DNA of 64,000 nt from Cytobacillus oceanisediminis (GTDB lineage: Bacteria; Bacillota; Bacilli; Bacillales; Cytobacillaceae): assembly GCF_003182355.1 (NCBI RefSeq), contig NZ_QGTW01000004.1:124001-188000 (forward strand), in the 5' to 3' direction. Below, piece after piece: positions 42,641 to 52,903 of this stretch. The notes beneath the pieces are model-generated. The model did no database searches. It had not been told where the DNA came from and saw nothing but the letters and a program-made list of their open reading frames with translations. The position numbers were made by a program, and so were the translations under genes. Every line of letters starts with the position of its first letter. The stretch's first letter is position 1.

Positions 42641-42654
42641 CGAATATCCGTTCG
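42641..42654 (+). promoter_or_regulatory. Candidate LexA (DinR) box before uvrB
   Basis: CGAATATCCGTTCG agrees with the Bacillus SOS consensus CGAACRNRYGTTYC at 11 of 14 positions. A -10 like TAGAAT follows near 42687. uvrB is SOS-induced in B. subtilis. Confidence 0.65.
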
Positions 42655-42813
42655 CATATTATTGGTTTGTTTTAGGCTCTTTGTGGTAGAATGATGATAT
42701 GAGTTTTGAGTAAAAAACTGACAAATCAGCAGTGCATCCCGGCCTTCATTCATTTTATTGCTGATTTGTGTTTATAAATAGATATAGATATTTTTTGAAC
42801 GGGAGGCTTTTAG

Positions 42814-44793
42814 GTGAAGGATCAATTCGAATTAGTCTCGAAGTATTCCCCGCAGGGTGACCAGCCGGGGGCCATTAAAAAAATCGTTGAAGGAATAAAT
42901 TCCGGCAAGAAGCACCAGACACTTCTGGGAGCAACAGGTACAGGGAAAACCTTCACGATTTCAAATGTGATCAAAGAAGTAAACAAGCCAACGCTTGTGA
43001 TTGCACACAACAAGACGCTGGCTGGCCAGCTGTACAGCGAGTTTAAAGACTTTTTCCCAAACAATGCTGTAGAATATTTTGTCAGCTACTATGACTATTA
43101 TCAGCCGGAGGCGTATGTGCCGCAAACCGATACCTTTATAGAAAAAGACGCGAGTATAAATGATGAAATTGATAAGCTTCGCCACTCGGCTACTTCTTCC
43201 TTATTTGAGAGGAACGATGTCATCATCATTGCCAGTGTTTCCTGTATTTATGGCTTGGGTTCACCTGAGGAATACCGTGAGATGGTACTATCTCTCAGAA
43301 CGGGCATGGAGATCGAGAGGAATCACCTTCTTCACAGGCTTGTAGATATCCAATATGAGCGCAACGATATTGATTTCCAGCGCGGAACCTTCCGGGTGCG
43401 AGGGGATGTAGTTGAAATATTCCCTGCATCACGGGATGAGCACTGTATTCGTGTAGAGTTTTTCGGAGATGAAATTGATCGGATCCGTGAAGTGGATGCC
43501 CTGACAGGCGAGATAATCGGAGAACGCGATCATGTCGCCATTTTCCCTGCCTCCCACTTCGTAACACGTGAAGAAAAAATGCGGATTGCGATTCAAAACA
43601 TTGAAAAGGAATTGGAAGAACGCCTTGTTGAATTAAGAGAGAATGATAAGCTGCTTGAAGCAAAGCGTCTGGAGCAGCGGACCCGCTATGACCTTGAAAT
43701 GATGAGGGAAATGGGCTTTTGTTCCGGCATTGAAAATTACTCGAGGCACCTGACGTTAAGGCCGCCTGGTTCAACTCCATATACGCTGCTGGATTATTTT
43801 CCGGAAGATTTCCTGATTGTGATTGATGAGTCACACGTAACACTTCCGCAAATCCGAGGCATGTATAATGGTGACCAGGCAAGAAAGTCTGTGCTGGTGG
43901 ACCATGGCTTCCGTTTGCCGTCTGCCATGGATAACCGCCCGCTAACTTTCACCGAGTTTGAAAAGCATGTAAGCCAGGCTGTCTTTGTTTCTGCGACACC
44001 AGGTCCGTATGAGCTTGAGCACACCCCGGAAATGATCGAGCAGATTATCCGCCCAACCGGACTGCTTGATCCAACCATTGATGTCCGCCCGATTGAAGGG
44101 CAAATCGATGATCTTATTGGCGAAATCCAGGAGCGCATCCAGAAAAATGAACGCGTACTGGTTACAACCTTGACGAAGAAGATGTCAGAGGACTTAACTG
44201 ATTATTTGAAGGAAATCGGCATTAAGGTCCAATATCTGCATTCAGAAGTTAAAACGCTTGAGCGGATTGAGATTATTCGTGAGCTGCGGCTTGGAAAATA
44301 CGATGTCCTAGTCGGAATCAACCTTTTAAGAGAAGGGCTGGATATCCCGGAAGTATCGCTTGTTACCATTTTGGATGCTGATAAAGAAGGTTTCCTTCGT
44401 TCCGAACGGTCTCTCATTCAGACGATTGGGCGGGCTGCGCGTAATTCAAATGGCCATGTCATTATGTATGCCGACCGGATCACTGATAGCATGGAAAAAG
44501 CTATCAGTGAAACAAAGCGCCGGCGTTCCATTCAGGAAGAATACAATGAAAAGCACGGCATAACGCCAATGACTATACAAAAGGATATCCGCGACTCAAT
44601 CCGTGCAACCCATGCGGCGGAAGAGCAGGAAGAATACCAGCCGTCAGCCAAGCTCGGCAAACTGAACAAGAAAGAGCGCGAAAAATTGATCGGCGATATG
44701 GAAAAGGAAATGAAGGAAGCGGCAAAAGCCCTCAATTTCGAAAGGGCTGCCGAGCTTCGTGACTTACTATTAGAGTTAAAAGCGGAAGGATGA
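42814..44793 (+). CDS. uvrB: Excinuclease ABC subunit B
   Basis: 659 aa, full length. Walker A GATGTGKT, beta-hairpin region [24 protein letters not shown]-like box VIDESH, helicase motifs [15 protein letters not shown], and the C-terminal UVR domain ([22 protein letters not shown]) that binds UvrC. GTG 42814 follows GGGAGG. Nucleotide excision repair with UvrA, encoded 7 bases downstream. Confidence 0.97.
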   Translation: MKDQFELVSKYSPQGDQPGAIKKIVEGINSGKKHQTLLGATGTGKTFTISNVIKEVNKPTLVIAHNKTLAGQLYSEFKDFFPNNAVEYFVSYYDYYQPEAYVPQTDTFIEKDASINDEIDKLRHSATSSLFERNDVIIIASVSCIYGLGSPEEYREMVLSLRTGMEIERNHLLHRLVDIQYERNDIDFQRGTFRVRGDVVEIFPASRDEHCIRVEFFGDEIDRIREVDALTGEIIGERDHVAIFPASHFVTREEKMRIAIQNIEKELEERLVELRENDKLLEAKRLEQRTRYDLEMMREMGFCSGIENYSRHLTLRPPGSTPYTLLDYFPEDFLIVIDESHVTLPQIRGMYNGDQARKSVLVDHGFRLPSAMDNRPLTFTEFEKHVSQAVFVSATPGPYELEHTPEMIEQIIRPTGLLDPTIDVRPIEGQIDDLIGEIQERIQKNERVLVTTLTKKMSEDLTDYLKEIGIKVQYLHSEVKTLERIEIIRELRLGKYDVLVGINLLREGLDIPEVSLVTILDADKEGFLRSERSLIQTIGRAARNSNGHVIMYADRITDSMEKAISETKRRRSIQEEYNEKHGITPMTIQKDIRDSIRATHAAEEQEEYQPSAKLGKLNKKEREKLIGDMEKEMKEAAKALNFERAAELRDLLLELKAEG

Positions 44794-44800
44794 CGTAGAA

Positions 44801-47677
44801 ATGGCGATGGATAAGCTGATTGTAAAGGGTGCCAGAGCCCATAATTTAAAAAATATCGATGTCACCATTCCGAGAGATAAGCTTGTAGTACTGACAGGAC
44901 TTTCCGGTTCCGGGAAGTCTTCACTGGCTTTTGACACGATTTATGCAGAAGGGCAGCGCCGCTATGTTGAATCATTATCAGCATATGCACGCCAATTCCT
45001 GGGGCAAATGGATAAGCCTGACGTTGATGCCATTGAGGGGCTGTCTCCTGCGATTTCAATTGACCAAAAAACAACAAGCCGAAATCCGCGTTCCACAGTG
45101 GGAACGGTGACGGAAATCTATGATTATCTGCGATTATTATTCGCACGGGTAGGGCGTCCGACATGCCCGATCCATGATATCGAAATCTCCTCGCAGACCA
45201 TTGAACAAATGGTGGACAGAATTATGGAATACCCGGAAAGAACAAAGCTTCAGGTTATGGCTCCGCTGGTATCCGGCAGAAAAGGCACCCATGTGAAGGT
45301 GCTTGAGGATATTAAAAAGCAGGGCTTTGTCCGTGTCCGTGTTGATGGAGAAATGATGGATCTCGGTGACGAGATAGAGCTGGAGAAAAATAAAAAACAC
45401 TCTATTGAAGTAGTAATAGACCGAATTGTGGTAAAAGAAGGTGTAGCTCCGCGTCTCGCTGATTCAATGGAAACAGCCCTAAACCTTGGCAATGGCAAGG
45501 TGCTTGTCGATGTGATCGGCGAGGAAGAGCTATTATTCAGCGCAAACCATGCCTGCCCGCATTGCGGCTTTTCAATCGGGGAACTGGAGCCAAGAATGTT
45601 CTCATTTAACAGCCCGTTCGGCGCATGTCCAGAATGTGATGGGCTCGGTTCAAAGCTTGAAGTCGATGTAGACCTTGTTATCCCAAATAAGGAGCTATCT
45701 TTGAAGCAAAATGCGATTGCACCTTGGGAACCGACAAGCTCCCAATACTATCCTCAGCTATTGGAGGCTGTCTGCAATCACTATGGAATTGATATGGATA
45801 TTCCTGTTAAGGATATCCCTGAACACTTACTTGAGAAGGTTTTATACGGATCTGGCAAGGACAATATCTATTTCCGTTATGAAAACGATTTTGGCCAGGT
45901 GAGGGAAAACTATATCCGCTTTGAAGGCGTAATCCGCAATGTAGAGCGCCGCTATAAGGAAACGAGCTCGGACTATATCCGGGAGCAAATGGAAAAATAT
46001 ATGGCGCAGCATCCGTGCCCTTCATGTAAAGGTTACCGCTTAAAGACGGAAAGCCTTGCAGTGCTGGTGTCCGGAAAGCATATCGGCCATGTAACGGCTT
46101 TTTCAATTGAAGAAGCATTCAGCTTTTTCGAAGACCTGGCTCTTTCTGAAAAAGAAATGAAGATTGCCAATCTTATTTTTCGTGAGATTAAAGAACGTCT
46201 TGGCTTCCTTATTAATGTCGGCCTTGATTACCTGACATTAAGCCGTGCAGCCGGAACTTTATCCGGGGGAGAGGCACAGCGGATCCGCTTGGCCACTCAG
46301 ATTGGCTCACGGTTGACTGGTGTTCTTTATATACTGGACGAGCCATCTATTGGCTTGCACCAGCGTGATAATGACCGTTTGATTGATACGCTGAAAAATA
46401 TGCGGGACATCGGCAATACCCTGATTGTTGTTGAACATGATGAAGATACCATGATTGCTGCAGATTATTTGATCGATGTTGGCCCTGGGGCCGGCGTTCA
46501 TGGAGGCGAAATCGTCTCAGCGGGAACGCCTCAGGAGGTAATGGATGACCCTAACTCCCTGACAGGTCAATATCTGTCCGGGAAAAAATTCATTCCGCTG
46601 CCAATTGAGCGCCGGAAGAACGACGGCCGCTTTATCGAAATTAAAGGAGCCAAAGAGAACAACCTAAAGAATGTGAACGTCAAGTTTCCTCTAGGTTCTT
46701 TTATTTCTGTAACAGGCGTGTCAGGTTCCGGGAAGAGTACATTAATCAATGAAATTCTTCACAAGAGCCTTGCACAAAAGCTTCATAAAGCAAAAACGAA
46801 GCCTGGTGAGCATAAAGAAATTAAAGGTGTCGAGCATCTCGAAAAGGTAATAGATATAGATCAGTCGCCGATCGGGCGGACACCGCGTTCCAATCCGGCC
46901 ACTTACACGGGAGTATTTGACGATATCAGAGATGTTTTCGCATCAACGAACGAAGCAAAGGTTCGCGGTTATAAGAAAGGCCGTTTCAGCTTTAACGTAA
47001 AAGGCGGACGCTGTGAAGCCTGCCGCGGAGACGGTATCATCAAAATTGAAATGCACTTCCTGCCTGACGTGTATGTGCCATGTGAAGTCTGCCATGGCAA
47101 GCGTTATAACAGGGAGACTCTTGAAGTGAAATACAAAGGGAAAAACATATCGGATATTCTTGCAATGACTGTCGAGGATGCATTGGAATTCTTCGAGAAT
47201 ATCCCTAAAATCCGCCGCAAGCTGCAAACCATTTTTGATGTCGGCCTTGGCTATATCACATTGGGGCAGCCGGCAACAACCTTGTCCGGAGGGGAAGCGC
47301 AGCGTGTTAAGCTTGCATCTGAGCTGCATCGCCGCTCAACCGGCCGTTCACTTTATATCCTCGATGAGCCGACAACCGGCCTCCATGTGGATGATATCTC
47401 AAGGTTGCTTGTCGTCCTGCAGCGTCTCGTAGAAAATGGAGACACCGTGCTGGTCATCGAACATAATTTGGATGTCATCAAGGCTGCCGACTATATTGTC
47501 GACCTTGGACCTGAAGGCGGAGACAAAGGCGGAACCATTTTAGCAGCCGGAACCCCTGAAAAAATTGCTGAAGTTCCGGAATCCTATACAGGCAAATACC
47601 TCAAACCAATATTGGAGAGAGACCGCCTCAGAATGAAACAGCAAATTGAAGAAAAAGAAGGCGTGACAAACGCCTAA
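44801..47677 (+). CDS. uvrA: Excinuclease ABC subunit A
   Basis: 958 aa with two ABC modules: Walker [10 protein letters not shown] and GVSGSGKST, signatures LSGGEAQR twice, and zinc fingers ([20 protein letters not shown] and [18 protein letters not shown]). Damage recognition subunit. ATG 44801 follows GGAAGGATGA; ATG 44807 is an alternative. Confidence 0.97.
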   Translation: MAMDKLIVKGARAHNLKNIDVTIPRDKLVVLTGLSGSGKSSLAFDTIYAEGQRRYVESLSAYARQFLGQMDKPDVDAIEGLSPAISIDQKTTSRNPRSTVGTVTEIYDYLRLLFARVGRPTCPIHDIEISSQTIEQMVDRIMEYPERTKLQVMAPLVSGRKGTHVKVLEDIKKQGFVRVRVDGEMMDLGDEIELEKNKKHSIEVVIDRIVVKEGVAPRLADSMETALNLGNGKVLVDVIGEEELLFSANHACPHCGFSIGELEPRMFSFNSPFGACPECDGLGSKLEVDVDLVIPNKELSLKQNAIAPWEPTSSQYYPQLLEAVCNHYGIDMDIPVKDIPEHLLEKVLYGSGKDNIYFRYENDFGQVRENYIRFEGVIRNVERRYKETSSDYIREQMEKYMAQHPCPSCKGYRLKTESLAVLVSGKHIGHVTAFSIEEAFSFFEDLALSEKEMKIANLIFREIKERLGFLINVGLDYLTLSRAAGTLSGGEAQRIRLATQIGSRLTGVLYILDEPSIGLHQRDNDRLIDTLKNMRDIGNTLIVVEHDEDTMIAADYLIDVGPGAGVHGGEIVSAGTPQEVMDDPNSLTGQYLSGKKFIPLPIERRKNDGRFIEIKGAKENNLKNVNVKFPLGSFISVTGVSGSGKSTLINEILHKSLAQKLHKAKTKPGEHKEIKGVEHLEKVIDIDQSPIGRTPRSNPATYTGVFDDIRDVFASTNEAKVRGYKKGRFSFNVKGGRCEACRGDGIIKIEMHFLPDVYVPCEVCHGKRYNRETLEVKYKGKNISDILAMTVEDALEFFENIPKIRRKLQTIFDVGLGYITLGQPATTLSGGEAQRVKLASELHRRSTGRSLYILDEPTTGLHVDDISRLLVVLQRLVENGDTVLVIEHNLDVIKAADYIVDLGPEGGDKGGTILAAGTPEKIAEVPESYTGKYLKPILERDRLRMKQQIEEKEGVTNA

Positions 47678-47682
47678 TATGG

Positions 47683-47719
47683 GGGAAGCAGTACCGATAG
47701 GGTGCTGCTTCTTTTTTAT
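47683..47719 (+). terminator. Terminator after uvrA
   Basis: GAAGCAGTACC pairs with GGTGCTGCTTC (one wobble) followed by TTTTTT. Confidence 0.88.
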
Positions 47720-47805
47720 GGAGGAAAGATTACTTTTACAAAAACAGGGGTAAAGAAAATGAGCAAAACCAAGTCTGCAGCAATCATTAGTCTTGAATTG
47801 TGAAC

Positions 47806-47930
47806 TTAGCAAATAAATCATGATTTTTAGGGAAGAAACGATCAAAACATGGGAATTAAGCTGTGGATTTAGCAAACAAATCCAGAAAACTCACGAACAA
47901 ATTTATGGAATTAGCGAATAAGTTAGATTT
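47806..47930. repeat. 21-bp periodic array, word TTAGCAAAYAAATC
   Basis: TTAGCAAATAAATC (47806), TTAGGGAAGAAACG (47827), a decayed unit at 47848, TTAGCAAACAAATC (47869), CTCACGAACAAATT (47890) and TTAGCGAATAAGTT (47911): exact 21-bp register over six positions. Confidence 0.83.
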
Positions 47931-48015
47931 ATAAATAGAAAAAGTTCTGCTGAAGGAGAAATGTTTATCGGGAGCCATTCTACTATGTAAAAACCGGATA
48001 CAAGGTTACTGTTTC

Positions 48016-48136
48016 GTAGTTTATCGGTCAATTTTAAATTAGAACCGGTCACATTTTCAATTTATCGGTCAGAATCCAGTTTTATCGGTCACTTTACACA
48101 ATATATCGGTCAGAATTTCAATATATCGGTCACTTC
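48016..48136. repeat. 20-21-bp periodic array, word TTTATCGGTCA
   Basis: GGTCA occurs at 48026, 48047, 48067, 48087, 48108 and 48128, each in a TTTATCGGTCA-like word, with steps of 20 or 21 bp. It begins about 100 bp after a different array in the same intergenic gap. Confidence 0.87.
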
Positions 48137-48257
48137 GGGTCCTTTCAATATTTCAATAATTCCAATATGAAAATAAGGAAAACAGACGGGTAAACGAATA
48201 TCATAGAATACCAACACTTACTTCAGCAAGACACAACCAAGAAAGGAATACACATAT

Positions 48258-48974
48258 ATGAGAAAAGCAATCTATCTATTAGCAGGAGTTCTCATACTGG
48301 GGTTAGCCGTCTATCTTTCAGTTACCTTTTTCGGGGAGGAGAAAAAAGCGGATAGCGGCAAGATGATTGTGGCTTTTGGCGATTCTCTTACCTACGGTTT
48401 TGGAGATGAAACGAAAGAGGGCTATATCGGCAGGCTTCAAAGTAAGCTAAGCAGGGCTTATCCAGATAAGACTTACGAAATAAAGAATTATGGTGTATAC
48501 GGCTATAAATCATCGGATGTATTAAAGCAGGTGCTCAAGCCAAAAGTGGCGCAGGATCTTAAAGAAGCGGATATGTTCATCGTTTATATCGGAACGAATG
48601 ATCTGCTGAAGAGCAATGGCGGAGATTTGTATCCACTCCACCATGAAAAGCTCGTTGAAGCCAAGGATGTGTACGAGGATAAACTTAATGGAATTCTTGA
48701 AACGCTGGAAACGGCCAATAATGACGCGCCTATTATTTTGCTGGGGCTTTACAATCCATATCCGGATGGCGATAAAATAGAAAAATACATTGATCATTGG
48801 AACGAGTCAATTCAGAAAACAGCAGAGCAAGATGAAAGCATCACCTATATTTCTACCAATGAGTTATTCAAAGGAAAAAACAAGAAGCAGTATTTCTCTG
48901 ATTCTCTCCATCCGAACGGAAAAGGCTGTGAATTAATCGCTGACAAGATCCTGAACGAATACTCATTTAAGTGA
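48258..48974 (+). CDS. SGNH/GDSL-type esterase, membrane-anchored
   Basis: 238 aa. N-terminal membrane segment (about 4-24), then the block I nucleophile in FGDSLTYGFGDE, the block III Asn in YIGTNDLL and the C-terminal D..H pair in SDSLHPNGKG. It would act outside the membrane on lipid or O-acyl groups; the substrate is unknown. Weak AAAGGAA precedes ATG 48258. Confidence 0.87.
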   Translation: MRKAIYLLAGVLILGLAVYLSVTFFGEEKKADSGKMIVAFGDSLTYGFGDETKEGYIGRLQSKLSRAYPDKTYEIKNYGVYGYKSSDVLKQVLKPKVAQDLKEADMFIVYIGTNDLLKSNGGDLYPLHHEKLVEAKDVYEDKLNGILETLETANNDAPIILLGLYNPYPDGDKIEKYIDHWNESIQKTAEQDESITYISTNELFKGKNKKQYFSDSLHPNGKGCELIADKILNEYSFK

Positions 48975-49115
48975 CCTCCTTCAAAAAAGGCCTTCTCATT
49001 CTCTCTTTTGATAAGACAATGTAATGTTCCAGCAAAAAGCATGTAAACAAGCTGCGTTATAATTGTAACTAAGGGAATTTTTAGATAAAGCCGGGAATAG
49101 AACGGGGAGGTCATT

Positions 49116-49460
49116 ATGGAGGACTATTTAGCGAAATCATTAGATGAGTGGAAAGAAGATATTTCAGAGGTCTTGGATCAGATCAATAATGAGTATGAAG
49201 ATGTAAAAAAAGAGCTGAAGGTTTATTCCTATAAATACGGAATTACGAAGCAGGTTATTCAATCAACAGTAAACGAAGAGATTATTGATAATATCCGTGA
49301 AATGTATCATAAGCCTTTCGAAGAAAAGTATAATGAACTGAAAGAGTACATACGTGATTTGGATGAAAAAAGAAAAGTGTTCCAAATGTTTGTGAACAAG
49401 ATTGATGAAGTAAAACGAAAGGAAGCGCCGAGAACCGACCTGGCGGCAGCCTACAAATAA
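49116..49460 (+). CDS. Small helical protein, unknown
   Basis: 114 aa, highly charged and predicted all-helical/coiled coil (KSLDEWKEDISEVLDQINNEY). GGGGAGG stands 6 bases before ATG 49116 and a terminator follows, so the gene is real. I do not recognise the family. Confidence 0.75.
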   Translation: MEDYLAKSLDEWKEDISEVLDQINNEYEDVKKELKVYSYKYGITKQVIQSTVNEEIIDNIREMYHKPFEEKYNELKEYIRDLDEKRKVFQMFVNKIDEVKRKEAPRTDLAAAYK

Positions 49461-49472
49461 GCTTCAATGGAT

Positions 49473-49503
49473 GAAACCGTCTTTGCAGAAAGGCGGTTTT
49501 TGT
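49473..49503 (+). terminator. Terminator
   Basis: AAACCGTC pairs with GGCGGTTT around TTTGCAGAAA, followed by TTG. Confidence 0.75.
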
Positions 49504-49641
49504 CGTTGACAAAAAACTCTGCGCCTTTTGGCCATAGAAGCCTAAGCCTGCAGATGTATTTTTTCAAAAACAGAGGTAAATATTTCTGTGGTTTCCTATA
49601 ATGAAAGTGAGAAGAGGAAACTCCATTTGGGTTCATAAAAA

Positions 49642-49668
49642 CGAAACTTTACCTGCTCCACATTCGTA
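49642..49668 (+). promoter_or_regulatory. SigW-type ECF promoter before yvlA
   Basis: CGAAAC (49642-49647), 17-bp spacer, CGTA (49665-49668), matching the SigW consensus TGAAAC-N16-CGTA. yvlABCD is a SigW operon in B. subtilis. Confidence 0.8.
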
Positions 49669-49693
49669 TTAGAGTAAAAAGGAGCTGAAGACA

Positions 49694-50008
49694 ATGGAAA
49701 CGAGAAAGGTCCTATCAGCGTTAAGCTATTTCAGTATTATGTTCGCCGGATTTATATTTCCGCTAATTGTGTTTTTTGCAACAGGAGATCCGGAAGTAAA
49801 GCGGCATGCGAAGAGTGCTTTCTTATCACATCTGATTCCGCTGGTTCCTGTTCCGTTTATTATTTTTGCGGCAGTGACCCAGTTTACAGTTAATGGCCAG
49901 GATATCCCGGTATTTTTTATGGCGGCTGTCGCAATTACAATCATTTTAAGTTTAATTGTACTAATCTGGAATATTATTAAAGGGGTAAAAGCCCTTATAG
50001 AAGAGTAG
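49694..50008 (+). CDS. yvlA: DUF4870 membrane protein YvlA
   Basis: 104 aa with three hydrophobic helices: ALSYFSIMFAGFIFPLIVFF, HAKSAFLSHLIPLV and the C-terminal IILSLIVLIWNIIKGVKAL, the DUF4870 pattern. First gene of a yvlABCD operon. AAAAAGGAG precedes ATG 49694. Envelope-stress role inferred from the SigW-type promoter. Confidence 0.85.
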   Translation: METRKVLSALSYFSIMFAGFIFPLIVFFATGDPEVKRHAKSAFLSHLIPLVPVPFIIFAAVTQFTVNGQDIPVFFMAAVAITIILSLIVLIWNIIKGVKALIEE

Positions 50009-50033
50009 CAAATATAAATGAGGAGGAGCCGAA

Positions 50034-51143
50034 ATGAAAGAGGAACGGAAACGCATACTGAAAATGGTAGAGGAAGGCAAGCTGACAGTTGACGAGGCTT
50101 TGACACTTTTGGAGCAGCTTGAAAAATCACACCAGACGATGGAACAGAAGCAGGAAGATCTTATTAAGGAGCTTTCGGCAGATGTGAAGTTTGAAGAAGC
50201 AAAGAAAGAAGATCCGTATAGTGCGAAGCAGCAAAGTGCCAAAGAAAAGATTATGGATTTCGTAGATTCTGCCTTAAAGAAAGTGAAGGATCTTGACCTT
50301 GATTTCAATTTTGGCAAAAGCGTTGAGATCTCGCATATTTTTCAGCATGCAGACACATACTTGAAGGATCTGGATATTGATGTCGCGAACGGAACGGTAA
50401 AGGTTATTCCGTGGGAGCAAAGCGATGTCCGTGTAGAATGCCATGCGAAGGTATATCGGGTAGACACCCAGGACGAAGCACGCAAAAACTTCCTGAAGGA
50501 TGTTATTTTTGCCATTGAAGGGCAAAAGCTCCGTTTCTCCACCCAGCAAAAGTGGATGAAACTAAATGCTGTGATTTATATTCCGAAAGCAGAATATGAA
50601 AATGTGAAAATTCGCATGTTTAATGGACCGATTGAAGGTCAAAACTTATCAGTGGAGAACTTTAAAGCTAAAACCGCAAACGGAAAAATTACCGTCGGTG
50701 ATTTGAACAGTAAATACGTTGAAGCAGAAACAGCAAACGGGCAGATTTCCATTCAAAGAAGCCGGATCGATCGTCTTGAAGCAGAAACGCTAAATGGTGC
50801 GATTTTAGCGGAGGGGGACTTTCAAAAGGCTGAGCTGCAATCTTTTAATGGCAATGTGACCTGTAAGGCTGAAAATGAACGATGCGAACGGATTGAAGTA
50901 AAAGCGGCAACCGGCAGCATTGATCTGTTTTTACCCGATTTTGCGGCTGTCAGCGGAGAGCTGAGAACCAATCTGGGCAGTTTTCATGTAGATATTGAGG
51001 GTATTGAAGTAATAGAAGAAAAGAGCGAAGTGATTCAAAAAATGATGCGCTTTAAGTCTGTAAAAGAAACGGATAGCGGACTTAAGCTATTGGCTGATTC
51101 GAAAACAGGGGCGATTACGTTAAAAAGATCATCATCCTGGTAA
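50034..51143 (+). CDS. yvlB: YvlB: SHOCT-like plus DUF4097 beta-helix protein
   Basis: 369 aa. N-terminal short helical domain (MKEERKRILKMVEEGKLTVDEALTLLEQLE, residues 1-30 as seen in YvlB/LiaX), a charged linker, and a C-terminal DUF4097 adhesin-like beta-helix with repeated units (KAKTANGKITVGDL, EAETANGQISIQ, EAETLNGAILAEG, SFNGNVTC). LiaX of enterococci, a relative, senses antimicrobial peptides. GAGGAGG precedes ATG 50034. Confidence 0.88.
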   Translation: MKEERKRILKMVEEGKLTVDEALTLLEQLEKSHQTMEQKQEDLIKELSADVKFEEAKKEDPYSAKQQSAKEKIMDFVDSALKKVKDLDLDFNFGKSVEISHIFQHADTYLKDLDIDVANGTVKVIPWEQSDVRVECHAKVYRVDTQDEARKNFLKDVIFAIEGQKLRFSTQQKWMKLNAVIYIPKAEYENVKIRMFNGPIEGQNLSVENFKAKTANGKITVGDLNSKYVEAETANGQISIQRSRIDRLEAETLNGAILAEGDFQKAELQSFNGNVTCKAENERCERIEVKAATGSIDLFLPDFAAVSGELRTNLGSFHVDIEGIEVIEEKSEVIQKMMRFKSVKETDSGLKLLADSKTGAITLKRSSSW

Positions 51144-51192
51144 TTTTTCAGCCGTCTGAATGCTTGCGCTTTAAGGATAGGAGGGAAGCTTT

Positions 51193-51384
51193 ATGAATAA
51201 GCTTGTACGTTCACGAAACAACAGAAAAGTGGCTGGTGTATTAGGCGGTCTCTCTAAATCGATCGGCATAGACCCCACCATAACGAGGGTCATATTCATT
51301 GTCCTGCTATTTACGACAGGAGTATTTCCTATGGCTTTGATTTATGCACTATTGGTATTTGTGCTGCCGAACGAAGAGGTGTAA
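51193..51384 (+). CDS. yvlC: PspC-domain protein YvlC
   Basis: 63 aa PspC domain: LVRSRNNRKVAGVLGGLSKSIGIDPTITRVIFIVLLF and one or two hydrophobic helices. Phage-shock-type membrane stress protein. AGGAGGGAAG precedes ATG 51193; 3 bases before yvlD. Confidence 0.92.
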   Translation: MNKLVRSRNNRKVAGVLGGLSKSIGIDPTITRVIFIVLLFTTGVFPMALIYALLVFVLPNEEV

Positions 51385-51387
51385 GCG

Positions 51388-51747
51388 ATGAGATGGATTA
51401 TAGGCATTTTAATTAACGCCATCCTCTTTGTTGCCATTGCGGGCTTTTTTGAGGATTCATTTTACTTGTCCGGGTTGGGCGCTGCCATCGGGGCCAGCTT
51501 CATGCTTTCAATTTTGAATATCCTTGTGAAGCCAATCCTGATCATATTAACATTGCCAGTCACAGTATTGACGCTCGGCCTGTTTCTGTTCGTCATCAAT
51601 GCCGTCACATTAATGATCACAGATGGTTTCATGGGCGATTCCTTTGAAATTGCCGGGTTTGGAACTGCAATCCTGGTATCAGTCATAATGTCGATCGTCA
51701 ACCTGGTTATCCAAAAAGCAGTATTAGAACCAGCGAAGGAAAAATAA
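51388..51747 (+). CDS. yvlD: Phage-holin family IV membrane protein YvlD
   Basis: 119 aa with four hydrophobic helices and the family motif NILVKPILIILTLPVTVLTLGLFLFVINA. In B. subtilis YvlC and YvlD work in the SigW antimicrobial-peptide response. Closes the operon. GAGGTG upstream overlaps the yvlC stop. Confidence 0.9.
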   Translation: MRWIIGILINAILFVAIAGFFEDSFYLSGLGAAIGASFMLSILNILVKPILIILTLPVTVLTLGLFLFVINAVTLMITDGFMGDSFEIAGFGTAILVSVIMSIVNLVIQKAVLEPAKEK

Positions 51748-51770
51748 AAACTCCCTCAGAATGGGAAGTT

Positions 51771-51852
51771 GCACATAAAATTAAAAAGCTGCACGCAAAA
51801 CTGAAAATGTGGTTCATGAATTTCAAAAGCTGCACGCAAAAATCAGTGAAGT
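51771..51852. repeat. Periodic array, word GCTGCACGCAAAA
   Basis: GTTGCACATAAAA (GCAC at 51771), GCTGCACGCAAAA (51791), a decayed unit near 51811 and GCTGCACGCAAAA (51832): 20-21 bp step. Confidence 0.72.
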
Positions 51853-51922
51853 GCCGTATATCATTTAAAAATGACTTGAAAATACATCTGTAAACCGCTG
51901 AAAAGCGGGTGAATTGTGTAAG

Positions 51923-52045
51923 ATGTTAGATTAATTTCGGAACATGTTAGATAAAATATAATACCTGCTATTTAAATATCGAAACATGTTAGATAAAACC
52001 AAAAGTATGTTAGCTAATTGCAAAACATTCCAGATAAAAACCGAA
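51923..52045. repeat. 21-bp periodic array, word AACATGTTAGATAAAA
   Basis: ATGTTAG begins at 51923, 51944, (51965 decayed), 51986 and 52007, with ATTCCAG at 52027: exact 21-bp register until a one-base slip. The word is related to the reverse complement of the 34050 array (TTTATCTAACAT / ATGTTAGATAAA). Confidence 0.85.
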
Positions 52046-52075
52046 GCATTACCGGAACAAGATGTTCCCATCCTA

Positions 52076-52112
52076 AAAAAAGCCAGCACACCTTCGCGTG
52101 CTGGCTTTCTCC
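52076..52112. terminator. Bidirectional terminator
   Basis: AAAGCCAGCAC (52079) pairs with GTGCTGGCTTT (52097) around ACCTTCGC, with A and T tracts on both sides. It ends the minus-strand amidase gene. Confidence 0.9.
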
Positions 52113-52781
52113 TTATTCAATGATAACCGCCTTATATCCATCATTCCGCAAATTCCCTTCGAGTTTTTCAGCTTCTTGCCTTTCCTCAAAAGTAACCTGC
52201 ACTTTATATTGTTTGGGCCCGTCCGATTTTCTTTTTAAGCCATATTGTTCAGCAATTGCTTTTGCAATGGCTTGGGCGCATCGTTTTCGATAGACAGGTG
52301 TACGAAGAAGCGCAGCTTCTTCTTTGTTTGTCATAAACCCGCATTCCACAAGGACGGCGGTCATTTTCGTTTCCCGGAGGACATGAAAGTCTGCCGTTTT
52401 TATTCCGCGGTCGCGCAAACCGGTTAAGTGAATTAAATTCCGTTGTATTTTTTGTGCCAATTTCAGAGCTTCCTGCGGTCTGGAAGGGTGAATGTAAGTC
52501 TCGATACCACCGGCACTGTTCCAGGCGCCGGTTCCATAGGCATTGGCATGGATAGACACATAGCAGTCTACATTTAGCCGGTTTGCTAGATCGGTCCTTT
52601 CGGTCAAAGGCACATCCCGCTCATCCGAATGGGCAAGATAAACAGTCACATTTTGATAGTTTTCCAGCAGCTCCTTAGCAAGGCTTGCTGCAGATCGGTT
52701 AAACTCATATTCACGCATGCCATCGGGGCTTCTTTTTTCGGGAGTGCAGTATCCATGCCCGGCGTCCAGCATAATTTTCAT
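52113..52781 (-). CDS. N-acetylmuramoyl-L-alanine amidase with SPOR domain
   Basis: 222 aa. Amidase_3 zinc residues: His in DAGHG, Glu in GMREYEFN, His in SIHANA; catalytic Glu in VLVECGFMTN. C-terminal SPOR domain (about 190-222, YKVQVTFEERQEAEKLEG). No signal peptide is evident, as with CwlC-type mother-cell lytic enzymes of sporulation. AAAGGAGCGG precedes ATG 52781. The sporulation role is inferred. Confidence 0.9.
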   Translation of the reverse strand: MKIMLDAGHGYCTPEKRSPDGMREYEFNRSAASLAKELLENYQNVTVYLAHSDERDVPLTERTDLANRLNVDCYVSIHANAYGTGAWNSAGGIETYIHPSRPQEALKLAQKIQRNLIHLTGLRDRGIKTADFHVLRETKMTAVLVECGFMTNKEEAALLRTPVYRKRCAQAIAKAIAEQYGLKRKSDGPKQYKVQVTFEERQEAEKLEGNLRNDGYKAVIIE

Positions 52782-52867
52782 TTTTACCGCTCCTTTCTAA
52801 ACCAATTTTTTTATAAATGTCTTCACTTATATAATATGGACAAACCCTCTGAAAGGACATGGCTAAA

Positions 52868-52903
52868 TAAAAAAAGGAGAAAACCCCCATGGGCCTTCTC
52901 CTA
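52868..52903 (-). terminator. Terminator of the nagABR operon
   Basis: On the minus strand AGGAGAA pairs with TTCTCCT, followed by TTTTTTTA, directly at the nagR stop. Confidence 0.8.

Noticed and set aside
49500..49693. Structured RNA upstream of yvlA
   Set aside because: Only the SigW-like promoter was supported; no conserved riboswitch class pattern.
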